NCBI GenBank assembly: GCA_027490195.1
Contig: JAIXYN010000008.1
Span: 85,936-149,935 of the forward strand
Direction: 5' to 3'
Origin: Verrucomicrobiaceae bacterium
Lineage (GTDB): Bacteria > Verrucomicrobiota > Verrucomicrobiia > Verrucomicrobiales > Verrucomicrobiaceae
DNA length: 64,000 nucleotides
The notes under the pieces are model-generated. The model saw only the letters and a list, made by a program, of their open reading frames with translations. It was not told the origin of the DNA and did not search any database. Both the position numbers and the translations under genes were made by a program. Shown here piece after piece: positions 54,004-63,574 of the stretch (the first letter of the stretch is position 1; each line of letters opens with the position of its first letter).

Positions 54004-56598
54004 TTACCCGGCTTTGATGACGGTCCCGCTTGAGGTCTTCTTTTGTTCTGCCAGAGCCTCCTCTAGAAGTTTTTGAAACTCTGGCCGCGTTCCGTTGGCT
54101 TTACGTCCGCTGATGGTGCCTTTGTCCAGAATCTCGATGACGTGCTTGGCGATGCTGACGCACTCGGAGTGCCGATCTGCGTTGTTCAACCTCCCGGCGA
54201 CAGCCTTCCAGCGCCTGAGGACGTAATAAGCGGACCCGCTCCAGTTCTCTGCCTTGAGGAGTTCGGGCAGTTGCCGCATCAGCTTTTCAGCCTCTTCCTG
54301 CCTGCCCATGTCACGCAGGTTCAGGAAATCATAGACCAGCAGTGAGGCGGCACCGGGTGGCAGGTGGCCATCCACCCGCACACGGTCCATCCACATTTCC
54401 GCTAGGGCATGCGCCTCCTCCAGGCGGCTCATGTCCCTCAGCACATCTACGACATTGCCAGCCTCCCACTGGGTGTCCGGGGACATCACGCCCATTTGCT
54501 GGTCAAACACGCTCAAGGAGGCACGCCGGAGCTGCAGCACGCCTTCCATGTCGCCCTTTTTTTTCAGCATACCGACCAGTGCGTCCGTAGTGGAGTCCGC
54601 CTTGCTATAACCTGGGCCGACGGTGTGCCAGTAAATGTCCAGGGAACAGCGGCTGTGGGAGATTGCCTCATCGATCAACCCGGCCTCGCGGCAATGCTTT
54701 GCTAGGCGGCCATAGGCCCGGCCTGTGACCACATGGCGCAGGCCACGTTCCTTCATCGCATATTCACAGGTTTCACGGCCGATCTTCAGTGCCTCTTCTT
54801 GCCTGCCCTGCTCATAGATCGTCGTCATCCATTCAATGCGGCAGAGGATGAGATCGGAGGCGTTTTTTTGACGCTCGTAATGCGCCTTGCAAGAACGGAA
54901 AAGCTCCTCGGCCTCCTGCAAGGCGGCGGGCGTTCCCACCTCTCCCTGCAACTCGACCGCCAGCGCAAACTTGGTGTGGTAGATCTGCGTGTCTGTCTCG
55001 TCCAAATGCGCGGTCTGCCAAGCCAGGATTCGGCGCAGTTCTTCGCGCGCTGCGCGTGAATCCTCGCTCCCAGCATCCGAAGCATGCATCCTCTTGAGCT
55101 CCACATGGTAGCGCAGACTCCACAACAGCGGATCGTCCTCCTTCAGCTCCGTCTCCAAATCAGCCAAAACCTGCCGGTAAACTTTGATGTCTGAAGGTTT
55201 TCTCAGCATGTCGGACACATCCATCAGCAGTTCAGCCTTCCGCTCAGGGTCTCCAGTGAAGGCCTTCACCCTCCTCAGCAGATCATTCCGCATTTGATCT
55301 GAATCCGGTGGTTCGCCAGCAAACCGCTCATTCGTAGGGCGCGCAGCCGTCATCAAGATGGCTGCGATCTCGTCCGAATCCGCCTTTTGTTGGAGCGCCT
55401 GCTGCTCCGCCTGCCGGGCCTTCACGGCCTGCCAAAGCGAGATGCAGGTGCCCGCGATCAGCGCGGCCGAGGTGGCAAGAATTCCCAGCGTCGCAGCCTT
55501 GTTCCTCCAGGCAAACTTCTTGAGCCGCTCGAACGAGCCCACCGCTCGGGACTGGATCGGTTCACCTTTCAAGAAGCGGTCCAGCTCATCGGCCAGAAGT
55601 CCGGCGCTGGAAAGCCGCCGGGCAGGCTGCTTCTCCAGGCAGCGCAAGATCAAAGTGGCGATATCCGGCTGCACTCGCCGCATTGAAACGGTCGAAGTGC
55701 TGCTCGCGGTGGCATTCCCCGATTTGGGTCCCAACCGGACGGTCAGCCTTCCCACCGAACTTATTTCCGGCTCCTCCTCAGTAATCCGTCGCATCACCTC
55801 CAGGGCGTTCACACCTTGAAACGGCAGCCTGTCCGTGATCATCTGGTACAACATCACCCCCAGAGCCCACACATCACTCGCCGTGGTGATTTGCTTGGCG
55901 TTGCCCGCTACCTGTTCCGGGCTCATGTAATAGGGCGTGCCCATGTGCGCCTGACTGTGCGTCATGTGCAATTCCGTGTACAGCAGCTTCGCCAGCCCAA
56001 AGTCCGACAGCATCGGCCCTCCGCCCACATCCATCAGAATGTTCGCCGGCTTGAGATCACGATGCAGCACCCCGTGATCATGTGCATGCTGCACCGCCCG
56101 CGCTATGATGCTCATGAAGGCAGCCGCCTCACGTTCCGGCATTACCCCCTGCTTTTTCAGGTGATCCCCCAGCGATCCACCCTCCGCCAGACGCATGGTG
56201 TAATAAGGCACCCCGTCCTCTTCACCGCTTTCATAGATCGGGACGATGGCCGGGTGGTCGAGCATGCCCACCGCCTGCGCCTCCGCACGAAACCGGGCCG
56301 CCTCCTCCTGGGTGGCGAAGTGCGCATTGCGCACCACCTTCATGGCCACCACGCGCTTCAGTTTCACATCCTCTGCCTCATAAACGATGCCCATTCCGCC
56401 GCTGGCGATCTCACGCACCAGCCGGTGCCCGGCGAACTCGCAGGGCAGGACCAACGTTCGGGATGATTTCTCCACCCCATCCAACGGCCCGTCCTCAGCC
56501 TCCATTCCTTCATTCAGCAGGCACACCAGACAGACGCCGTCTTTCTCCAGCCTGCAGGAGCATTTAGGGCAGATTTTCGGCTGGGAGGCGGCACTCAT
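54004..56598 (-). CDS. membrane Ser/Thr protein kinase with zinc ribbon and helical C-terminal domain
   Basis: An 864-residue Hanks-type kinase. It opens with a zinc-ribbon-like CPKC..CLVC (Cys10, 13, 23, 26). The kinase domain spans about 58-350: glycine loop IASGGMGIVYEA (64-75), catalytic lysine in VAMKVV (Lys87), VLHRDLKPANIL (HRD 179-181), LSDFGLAK (DFG 199-201), GTPYYMSPEQV and DVWALGVMLYQM. A membrane segment follows near 372-395 (LGILATSAALIAGTCISLW). The remaining 450 residues are helical and TPR-like, on the far side of the membrane. It overlaps the sigma factor gene by four bases; ECF sigma plus Hanks kinase pairs are typical of Planctomycetes and Verrucomicrobia. It ends 258 bases before the secretion operon. 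Confidence 0.93.
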   Translation of the reverse strand: MSAASQPKICPKCSCRLEKDGVCLVCLLNEGMEAEDGPLDGVEKSSRTLVLPCEFAGHRLVREIASGGMGIVYEAEDVKLKRVVAMKVVRNAHFATQEEAARFRAEAQAVGMLDHPAIVPIYESGEEDGVPYYTMRLAEGGSLGDHLKKQGVMPEREAAAFMSIIARAVQHAHDHGVLHRDLKPANILMDVGGGPMLSDFGLAKLLYTELHMTHSQAHMGTPYYMSPEQVAGNAKQITTASDVWALGVMLYQMITDRLPFQGVNALEVMRRITEEEPEISSVGRLTVRLGPKSGNATASSTSTVSMRRVQPDIATLILRCLEKQPARRLSSAGLLADELDRFLKGEPIQSRAVGSFERLKKFAWRNKAATLGILATSAALIAGTCISLWQAVKARQAEQQALQQKADSDEIAAILMTAARPTNERFAGEPPDSDQMRNDLLRRVKAFTGDPERKAELLMDVSDMLRKPSDIKVYRQVLADLETELKEDDPLLWSLRYHVELKRMHASDAGSEDSRAAREELRRILAWQTAHLDETDTQIYHTKFALAVELQGEVGTPAALQEAEELFRSCKAHYERQKNASDLILCRIEWMTTIYEQGRQEEALKIGRETCEYAMKERGLRHVVTGRAYGRLAKHCREAGLIDEAISHSRCSLDIYWHTVGPGYSKADSTTDALVGMLKKKGDMEGVLQLRRASLSVFDQQMGVMSPDTQWEAGNVVDVLRDMSRLEEAHALAEMWMDRVRVDGHLPPGAASLLVYDFLNLRDMGRQEEAEKLMRQLPELLKAENWSGSAYYVLRRWKAVAGRLNNADRHSECVSIAKHVIEILDKGTISGRKANGTRPEFQKLLEEALAEQKKTSSGTVIKAG

Positions 56599-57353
56599 GC
56601 GTCGATCGAGAGCAAATTCACCAGGTGCCGCAGTTCATCGTTCACCTCCTCATCCTTCGTCACGACTTTCCGCACCTCACGGCGCAGCAGCACACCAAAA
56701 CGACGGCGCAGGTCAGACACCGCCTTCCGCACCGCACCGTGGGACAGGCCATGCCTCCTGGCCACCTCCTCCCAGTCCGGGCCACGCTCATCGGTGGCAA
56801 AAGCACGCCGTCTCAATTCCTGCAAAAACACCGCACGATCCTTCCGGATGATTTCCTCGTCCAACTGTTGCAAAGCCTGATCCACCAGCGCCCGCGCCCA
56901 GCTATGATCATAAGCCCACTCCGGTGTCCGACCATCAACCATGGCGGGTTCATGCGGCTGCATCACCATCTCATCCACCGAGAGCAGCGTCGCACCGCCG
57001 CCGCGCTTCGCCGCCTGAGACCGGTTATACTCATTGACCACCCAGTTCGTAAAACAGCGCAGCAAGAAACTGCGGAACAGCACCTCGCCTTTCTGCACAT
57101 TTTTCAGCACCTCATGCGAGAGCAGATATTCAAAGAAACCCTGCACCTCGTCAGCCGCAGCTTCATGCGTGGAACCCCGCTGCCGTGCCACCACATACAG
57201 CGGTTCCCAATACGCCCGCGCCAGCCGCTCCAGCCCCACTAGACCATCTTCCTCAGTCTTCGCCGACTGGATCATCGACCACATCGTCGCCGGAAACTGG
57301 GGGCCGTTTGCGACGATTTTTTTGTCTGCTTGCGTTTGGGGGTCGACAGGCAT
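56595..57353 (-). CDS. ECF-type RNA polymerase sigma factor
   Basis: A 252-residue sigma70-family protein of the extracytoplasmic function class. Region 2 is at about 45-115 (LARAYWEPLYVVARQRGSTHEAAADEVQGFFEYLL.. LRCFTNWVVNEYNRS) and region 4 near 195-235, where DWEEVARRHGLSHGAVRKAVSDLRRRFGVLLR is the helix-turn-helix for the -35 element. It has a long linker (80 residues) between them. The subtype with GST-x-EAADEVQGFF and a coupled Ser/Thr kinase is known from Planctomycetes-Verrucomicrobia genomes. There is no anti-sigma factor gene; the kinase probably regulates it. On the minus strand a TATAAT lies only four bases before the ATG, which would give a leaderless message. Confidence 0.88.
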   Translation of the reverse strand: MPVDPQTQADKKIVANGPQFPATMWSMIQSAKTEEDGLVGLERLARAYWEPLYVVARQRGSTHEAAADEVQGFFEYLLSHEVLKNVQKGEVLFRSFLLRCFTNWVVNEYNRSQAAKRGGGATLLSVDEMVMQPHEPAMVDGRTPEWAYDHSWARALVDQALQQLDEEIIRKDRAVFLQELRRRAFATDERGPDWEEVARRHGLSHGAVRKAVSDLRRRFGVLLRREVRKVVTKDEEVNDELRHLVNLLSIDA

Positions 57354-57664
57354 GCAAATTATAAATCTAACTCCTAAAATCGAATACTATTATTATTGAA
57401 AATATATTCAGCAACTCACCGAGCGCCAATAGTTTAAGGCAAAAATCGCCAACCTTGGTTTCATCTGCCCCCGCCTGTTCGACAGCATCCTCGCCTCGTC
57501 CCCCAAGGTACGGAGCCACATTCACATCTTGGAACGGCATGCCGTTCGCCTCCCGCGCAGGTCACGGCAAATATTCACTCGACCCTCTGAGTCCGACGCC
57601 GATGTGCTTGCAGCGCAGTCTCTGCATCGACAAGCCACTACCTGGCGATCTGGACCAAGCCAGA
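57354..57664. other. intergenic region upstream of the sigma/kinase operon
   Basis: 311 bases. The first 70 are AT-rich and probably carry the sigma/kinase promoter. A perfect 16-base palindrome (GAACGGCATGCCGTTC) lies at 57532-57547, and a 7-base-arm hairpin GATCTGG/CCAGATC (57647-57666) overlaps the stop of the histidine-kinase-like gene. The open frame that crosses it on the plus strand is antisense to that gene and is not credible. Confidence 0.5.
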
Positions 57665-58867
57665 TCAACCAACATCTGGGCGTATATGCTCAGCTATGAT
57701 GCGATCCAGTTCGCGTACACCGAACGGTTTGTTCAGATAGGCGGTGGCTCCTGCGGCCAGACACTTTTCTTTATCTGCGGCACTTGCATGACCCGAAAGA
57801 CTGACGATGGCAATGTCACGGGTTTTAGGATCTGTGGAGGCACGAATCTCCCGGATGGCGCTCAAGCCATCCACGACTGGCATGCGGACGTCCATCAGGA
57901 TGAGATCTGGCTGAAGCGTGCAGGCCTGCTGAATGGCTTCACTGCCATCCCGGGCTGTGATGACTTGGAAGCCGACGCTTTCAAGATAATTGCGCGTGAC
58001 GGCGATGAGCGCGGGCTGATCATCGGCGATCAGAATGGTGGGCCGGCTGGAAGAAGTTGGAAGAGGAGCTCCGCTGCTGACCGAAGTCTCAGTCAGGCGC
58101 TCTTCCTGCAGTGGCGTCGCATCCAACCACCGGCTCATTGGCACACTTATGGTCATGCAGACCTCCTGCCCAGCGGCTTCGCTCACCGCAAAGGTGCCGC
58201 CGTGAAGTTGCACCAATTGCTGCAGCAAGGCCAGACCGATAGGTTTGACTTTTCCCAGTCGGTTGAGGAGATGCGCTGGCTCCGAAGGTGACTGACCGGC
58301 ACCGCCCAAAGTCTGGAGTTGCAGTCCGCCGCCGTCATGGGTGATGCCAAGCCGCAACTGACCACCAGTGTGCATGGATAAAACAGCGGCCGAGAGCAGT
58401 TCCGAGATCATCTGCTGCAGCCTGCGCGCATCGGCAAGGACCACGAGGTCGGGTGGCTGTATCTCCGTGACAATCTGAATGGACCGCGACTGCGCAAGCC
58501 CTGCCACTAGGGTCACGCTGCCAGCGCACTTTTCACTCACTTTGCATGGGGTCTGCGTCAGAGGTGATGCCCCCGCTTCGATCCTGCCGAGATCCACCAC
58601 GTCAGTGATAAGATGGAGCAACTGACGCGCGCTGTCCTGAATGGCTGTGACAGCCTTTTTCTGCGCGCTTTCCAAAGGCCCGTAAATACCCTCCTGCAGC
58701 GTTTCCGCCTGAGCTATAATGTTCGCGAGCGGATTGCGAAGCTCATGTCCCATGCTGCCGAGGAAGTCATTTGTCTCCACTATGGGTTCCTCCGTATCAG
58801 AAAAATTCGACCGTATCGAGTCATGCTGCCAAGGCTTGGTCGCGTCTAAATGATTATTCATTATCAT
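57665..58867 (-). CDS. histidine-kinase-like protein with eroded ATPase domain and C-terminal receiver
   Basis: A 400-residue soluble protein. A HisKA dimerisation helix carries the H-box FLGSMGHELRNPLANI (His41). The following region should be an HATPase_c domain, but the N-box reads LQQMISELLSAAVLSM with no conserved Asn, and no DxGxG (G1) motif is present; only a GLALLQQLVQLHGG segment (211-224) recalls the G2 end. The C-terminal receiver is intact: ILIADDQ (acidic pair 281-283), phospho-acceptor Asp326 in LILMDVRMPVVDG, VSLSGHAS and LNKPFG. It may act as a phosphotransfer or phosphatase element rather than a kinase. Divergent from the receiver/hybrid kinase pair. Confidence 0.85.
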   Translation of the reverse strand: MIMNNHLDATKPWQHDSIRSNFSDTEEPIVETNDFLGSMGHELRNPLANIIAQAETLQEGIYGPLESAQKKAVTAIQDSARQLLHLITDVVDLGRIEAGASPLTQTPCKVSEKCAGSVTLVAGLAQSRSIQIVTEIQPPDLVVLADARRLQQMISELLSAAVLSMHTGGQLRLGITHDGGGLQLQTLGGAGQSPSEPAHLLNRLGKVKPIGLALLQQLVQLHGGTFAVSEAAGQEVCMTISVPMSRWLDATPLQEERLTETSVSSGAPLPTSSSRPTILIADDQPALIAVTRNYLESVGFQVITARDGSEAIQQACTLQPDLILMDVRMPVVDGLSAIREIRASTDPKTRDIAIVSLSGHASAADKEKCLAAGATAYLNKPFGVRELDRIIAEHIRPDVG

Positions 58868-58943
58868 GCTTCCACGCTACACGTGTCAGATTTGCTGTAT
58901 GCTACTGCTGATTCCAGTCATAACCAGAAACTAAAGAGCATTC

Positions 58944-59402
58944 ATGCAGCAGGCAAATTGCCATTCCAACCGTTCAGGAAAATCCGGGGTGATCCTGTTC
59001 GTGGAAGATCATGACATCTACCGTGAAGTGGTGCGTGCCGCTCTAGGCAAATACCTGCCCGATTTTGAAATGTTGGAGGCGGACTGCGTGGCCGCTGCGC
59101 TCACGGTGCTGCGTTCACGCCCTATTAATGTGATGGTCGTTGACATGACTCTGCCGGATGGATCTGCCATTGACCTGGTGGAGCAAAGCGGGCACTTCAT
59201 CCAGCAGGGGCTCAAAGTCATCGTTCTAAGCAGCCATTCCAGCGCCGACATGCTGCCGGTTTTGAGCCGAGGTGATGTGCATGGCTACGTCTCAAAGGAG
59301 CAGGGTCTCAAGTTACTGGCAGAAACGATCACTGCCATCAGCGGCACTGGAGCCCACGAGCCCAAGGCTTCAGAGGGATTGTCACTCAAAATGTCTTTTT
59401 AA
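58944..59402 (+). CDS. stand-alone receiver-domain protein
   Basis: A 152-residue CheY-like response regulator without an output domain. Acidic pair in LFVEDHDIYRE (Glu21, Asp22, Asp24), phospho-acceptor Asp67 in VMVVDMTLPDG, Ser/Thr switch in VIVLSSHSS and the conserved lysine in HGYVSKEQG. The first 14 and last 25 residues are polar extensions. It lies 20 bases before the large hybrid kinase and is likely co-transcribed, making it a candidate phospho-acceptor for it. Confidence 0.88.
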   Translation: MQQANCHSNRSGKSGVILFVEDHDIYREVVRAALGKYLPDFEMLEADCVAAALTVLRSRPINVMVVDMTLPDGSAIDLVEQSGHFIQQGLKVIVLSSHSSADMLPVLSRGDVHGYVSKEQGLKLLAETITAISGTGAHEPKASEGLSLKMSF

Positions 59403-59422
59403 ATGCTTGTACCCACTGCTGC

Positions 59423-62400
59423 ATGATCATTCCATCCATGATGACGGCCACCGATGACCTGGACATCGACTTGCAAGGAGACTGGTTTCGCAGTGTTTTT
59501 GACTGTCTCAATGATGCGGTTTTCATCCATGATGTCGTCACAGGAGCCATTCTGGAGGTCAATCAGCGTGCTTGTGAAATGTATGGCTGCGATCCTGACG
59601 AAATGCGGCTGCTCTCCATGGCCGCGCTTAGCGCGAACACTCCGCCTTACACGCTGGAGGAGTCGCTGTACTGGATGCGAAAGGCGATGGAAGAAGGCCC
59701 GCAAATATTCGAATGGCAGGCCCGCACACGATCTGGACGGGTGTTCTGGGTGGAGGTGAGCATGCGCAAGGCCGAGATCCTCGGGAAAGACAGGCTGATC
59801 GTCACGGTGCGTGATATTTCCAAGCGGAAGCTTTCCGAGAGTGAACTACGACAGAGCGAGGAACGATTTCGGACCGTGCTCGGTAATTCCAAGGACCCGG
59901 TGTACTGTCTCAGCCTGCCCACGCTGACTTATGATTACATCAGTCCAGCAGTGGAGCAGGTGCTGGGTTTCAGCATTGAGGAATGCATCGAGGGAGGACT
60001 TCGGTTCATGATTTCGCGGATTCATCCCGAGGATTACCAGTCGAAGCGCGAGCGGCTGGAAAAATTGTTGACGCGCAATTTGAACGGGGATTTTCAACCC
60101 GTCCTGGAATATCGATTCAAGCACAAGAATGAGGCTTATCGTTGGATAAGTGACAACCGTTCCGTCGTCAGAGACAGTGAAGGCAAACCGGTGGCGATCA
60201 TCGGCAACCTGCGTGATTTCACCACGCGACGCGAGCAGGAGGAGGCACTGCAGCAGCAGGCGCATGCGACGCTGCTGTATCATTTGGAAAACACCTCGCT
60301 AGCGCTGGTGGAGTGCGACACCAACGGCCGCATCTGCCGGTGGTCCCCTCAAGCGGAGAAAATCTTCGGCTGGACTGAGGCCTCCGTCATGGGGAACGAT
60401 CACAATAACTGGAACTTCGTTCATCCTGAAGATTTGCCACGGGTGAAAGCGACGCTGGGCCGGCTGCTGGACCGGTCGGAATCCCGCAACACCTGCATCA
60501 ACCGCAATTTCACCAGTGATGGGCGGGTAATTGTATGTGAATGGCACAATTCAGCCCTGTTGAATGAAGAGGGGGAACTGCAGTCGATTCTCTCCCTGTC
60601 CTCGGACATCACGGTGGAGAAGAAAATGGAAGAAGCACTGCGGGCGATGGCCGAAGGCGTGGATGCACGCAGCGGCGAGACCTTTTTCCAGTCGCTCTGC
60701 CTACAAGTGGCCCGCACTGTTGAGGCCAAATACGCCACGGTGGCGATGCTCCTGCCGGAGCGCGACCGAATGGTGCGGACACTGGGTTTCTGTGCGGACG
60801 GCAAGGTGCTGCCCAACAAGACCTACTCCCTGATCGGCACGCCCTGTTACAATGTGGCCAGTGGTGAGGTCTGTTATTATGACAGCAATGTGCAGTTGCA
60901 CTTCCCAGACGACCAGATCCTGCAGGAGCTAGGTGCAAACAGCTACATGGGCATGCCACTGCATGCCACTGACGGGCGCGTGATCGGCATGATTGCAGTG
61001 TTCAGCGAACATACGCTGGACCACCGCGAGCGCCTGCAGGCCATGTTCCAGCTTTTTGCAGTTCGTGCGGCGGCGGAGATGGAACGCCACCAGGCAGAGC
61101 TGGCCCTGCGGCAGAGTGAAGAGCGTTATGCGCTGGCGGCCACAGGGTCTACCGGAGGTGTCTGGGACTGGGACATTCGCACCGGTGGTGTATACTATTC
61201 CGCACGTTTTCGTGAACTGCTCGGTTACAACCACGAAGAATTTCCCAGTTTGTTTTTTGCCTGGGAGCAGAAAATGCACCCGGCGGACCTGCCGCTGGTG
61301 CGTGCAGCACTGGAGAGCCATCTGGAGCAACGCAGTGAATTTTGCATCGAATACCGCATTCGGGTGAAGTCTGGCGGATATCGCTGGTTTGAGGCGCGCG
61401 GCCAAGCCTTGTGGGACAAACACGGCGAACCCTACCGCATGGCGGGGTCTGCACTGGACATTCACGAACGCAAGCTGGACGAGCAACGCCTGCTGCGTCT
61501 GAACCGGCTGCATGCGATGTCCAGCAGCATCAACGAGGCGATCGTCCGCATCCGCGAACCGCAGCTGCTTTACGAAGCGGCGGTAAGCATCGCGGTGGAG
61601 AAGGGCAGCATGAAGATGGCCTGGATTGGCTTCTTTGATGAGGCGACGCAAAGCTTGAAGCCGGTAGCCTGCGCCGGTGATTATCAGAACTACCTAGCCG
61701 GCCTGACGCTGATCACCAGCGGTGATCATCCCTCGGGACGTGGACCGGCGGGACGCGCCTTCAGGGGCGGCACACATGAGATCTCCAATGACATCGAGCA
61801 CGATGACACGTTCTACTATTTTCGAGAGCGGGCCCTGGAGAGTGGCTTTCGTTCCTGCGCTGCCTTCCCTCTGAAACCAGGCAACATTCCTGTGGGTGTG
61901 CTGCTGATCTATGCTGACGAGCGCGACTGCTTCCAAGAGGAGGAAATTCGTGTGCTCACCGCCCTGGCCAATGACCTCTCCTTTGCCATGGAAACCGTGG
62001 AGCGTGAGAAGGAACGCCAGCAGGCCATCGAAGCACTCCACGAAAATGAACGCATGATTTCGACGCTGATGGGCAACCTTCCCGGTGCCGCCTACCGCTC
62101 TCTCGTCGGTGAACAATGGACTCTGGAGTTTATCAGCGAAGGCTGTTTGGAGCTGACAGGTTACGAGGCAGAAGTGTTGGCTGGCAACGGCGAGGTCTTC
62201 TTCGGTGATCTGATTCATCCGGAGGACAAGGAACATGTACGCCAGACGGTGACAGAGGCCGTCACAGGCGGGAAGCGCTTTGAGATGAGCTATCGCATCC
62301 GCACGGCGGAAGGCGCGGTGAAATGGATCTGGGAACGCGGTCAGGGGATTCCATCCGAGGACGGCGTGATGCGACACATCGAAGGCTTCATGACCGATGT

Positions 62401-63574
62401 GACAGAAAAGCGCCGCATGGAATCACAGTCCCTGCGCAATCAGCGTCTGGAAAGCATCGGCACACTCGCTGGCGGTGTGGCACATGACTTGAACAATGTG
62501 CTGACCCCCATTTTGATGTCGCTCACAATTCTGCGCATGAAACTGCAGCAGCCGCGCGATGTCGAGCTGCTGAACGCCATGGAGAATAGCGCGAACCGCG
62601 GCGCGGAAATGGTGAAGCAGATCCTGAGTTTTGCGCGTGGTGTCGAGGGCCGCAGCATGCGCCTGCGGCCGCAGGATGTGCTCCAGGAAATCGAGCAGCT
62701 CATCCATGAGACCTTCCCCAAGTTTATCAAATGCCACTACTCCTGCCCAGAAGATACGTGGAACGTGGAGGGAGACCCCACTCAGCTGCACCAGGTGCTG
62801 CTCAATCTTTGCGTCAATGCCCGGGATGCCATGCCCGAGGGGGGCGAACTGGACATCACGATGAGCAATGTGTTCGTGGACGAGCAGTTTGCCAGCATGC
62901 ATCCAGACGCAAAAACGGGACCGCACGTTGTGTTTGAAGTGCGGGACACAGGCACCGGGATTCCGCCGGAAGTGCGGGATCGAATTTTTGATCCGTTCTT
63001 CACCACCAAGGAATTGGGCAAGGGTACCGGACTTGGACTTGCCACCACACTAGGCATCGTCAAATCGCACCACGGGTTCATCGATCTCACGAGCCGGATG
63101 GGCAAGGGGACGGTGTTTCGCATTTATTTGCCGGCCAAAACAGACATAGAGAACAGGAAAATCCAAGTGGTCGAGTCCAAGCGCTGCCTTGGACAGGGAG
63201 AGCTGATCCTCGTCGTGGATGATGAAGCCGCCATCCTTACCGCCACCAAGCACACCTTGGAAGCCTTTGGTTACCGGGTGGTCGCCGCCTGCGACGGCAC
63301 AGACGCCATCGCGACCTTCCTGAAAAGCTCTGAAAAGCCGGCCGCGCTCATTACGGATATGATGATGCCCAACATGGATGGGCCGACACTCATCCAAGCG
63401 CTGCTCAAAATTCATCCTGACCTTCCTGTTATTGGTGCGAGCGGGCTTAGCTACCAAATGCAAGCACAGGTCAACAGCCTGGGCGTGAAGCATTTTCTGC
63501 GCAAACCTTACAATGCCGACGCCTTGCTAGAAGCGCTCGATGATGTGTTGCAACTGGCACGAAAGTCAGCCTAA
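59423..63574 (+). CDS. PAS/GAF-rich soluble hybrid histidine kinase
   Basis: 1,383 residues, no evident membrane segment. Domain order by reading: PAS (about 20-135), PAS (145-270), PAS (285-405), GAF (425-555), PAS (565-685), GAF (715-850), PAS (865-990), HisKA with LAGGVAHDLNNVLTPIL (His1021), HATPase_c with LHQVLLNLCVNARDAM (N-box), VRDTGTGIPPEVRDRIFDPFFTTK (G1, F) and GTGLGLATTLGIV (G2), then a receiver with LVVDDEAAIL and Asp1312 in LITDMMMPNMDG. PAC-like motifs follow the PAS cores (GNLRDFTTRREQEE, LDIHERKLDEQ, MTDVTEKRRMES). It senses several cytoplasmic signals and can phosphorylate its own receiver. The start could also be the ATG five codons in (MMTATDD). Confidence 0.93.
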   Translation: MIIPSMMTATDDLDIDLQGDWFRSVFDCLNDAVFIHDVVTGAILEVNQRACEMYGCDPDEMRLLSMAALSANTPPYTLEESLYWMRKAMEEGPQIFEWQARTRSGRVFWVEVSMRKAEILGKDRLIVTVRDISKRKLSESELRQSEERFRTVLGNSKDPVYCLSLPTLTYDYISPAVEQVLGFSIEECIEGGLRFMISRIHPEDYQSKRERLEKLLTRNLNGDFQPVLEYRFKHKNEAYRWISDNRSVVRDSEGKPVAIIGNLRDFTTRREQEEALQQQAHATLLYHLENTSLALVECDTNGRICRWSPQAEKIFGWTEASVMGNDHNNWNFVHPEDLPRVKATLGRLLDRSESRNTCINRNFTSDGRVIVCEWHNSALLNEEGELQSILSLSSDITVEKKMEEALRAMAEGVDARSGETFFQSLCLQVARTVEAKYATVAMLLPERDRMVRTLGFCADGKVLPNKTYSLIGTPCYNVASGEVCYYDSNVQLHFPDDQILQELGANSYMGMPLHATDGRVIGMIAVFSEHTLDHRERLQAMFQLFAVRAAAEMERHQAELALRQSEERYALAATGSTGGVWDWDIRTGGVYYSARFRELLGYNHEEFPSLFFAWEQKMHPADLPLVRAALESHLEQRSEFCIEYRIRVKSGGYRWFEARGQALWDKHGEPYRMAGSALDIHERKLDEQRLLRLNRLHAMSSSINEAIVRIREPQLLYEAAVSIAVEKGSMKMAWIGFFDEATQSLKPVACAGDYQNYLAGLTLITSGDHPSGRGPAGRAFRGGTHEISNDIEHDDTFYYFRERALESGFRSCAAFPLKPGNIPVGVLLIYADERDCFQEEEIRVLTALANDLSFAMETVEREKERQQAIEALHENERMISTLMGNLPGAAYRSLVGEQWTLEFISEGCLELTGYEAEVLAGNGEVFFGDLIHPEDKEHVRQTVTEAVTGGKRFEMSYRIRTAEGAVKWIWERGQGIPSEDGVMRHIEGFMTDVTEKRRMESQSLRNQRLESIGTLAGGVAHDLNNVLTPILMSLTILRMKLQQPRDVELLNAMENSANRGAEMVKQILSFARGVEGRSMRLRPQDVLQEIEQLIHETFPKFIKCHYSCPEDTWNVEGDPTQLHQVLLNLCVNARDAMPEGGELDITMSNVFVDEQFASMHPDAKTGPHVVFEVRDTGTGIPPEVRDRIFDPFFTTKELGKGTGLGLATTLGIVKSHHGFIDLTSRMGKGTVFRIYLPAKTDIENRKIQVVESKRCLGQGELILVVDDEAAILTATKHTLEAFGYRVVAACDGTDAIATFLKSSEKPAALITDMMMPNMDGPTLIQALLKIHPDLPVIGASGLSYQMQAQVNSLGVKHFLRKPYNADALLEALDDVLQLARKSA

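Noticed and set aside
57455..58291. 278-codon plus-strand open frame over the intergenic gap and the histidine-kinase-like gene
   Set aside because: It overlaps an H-box and an intact receiver domain on the minus strand, and its translation has no domain.
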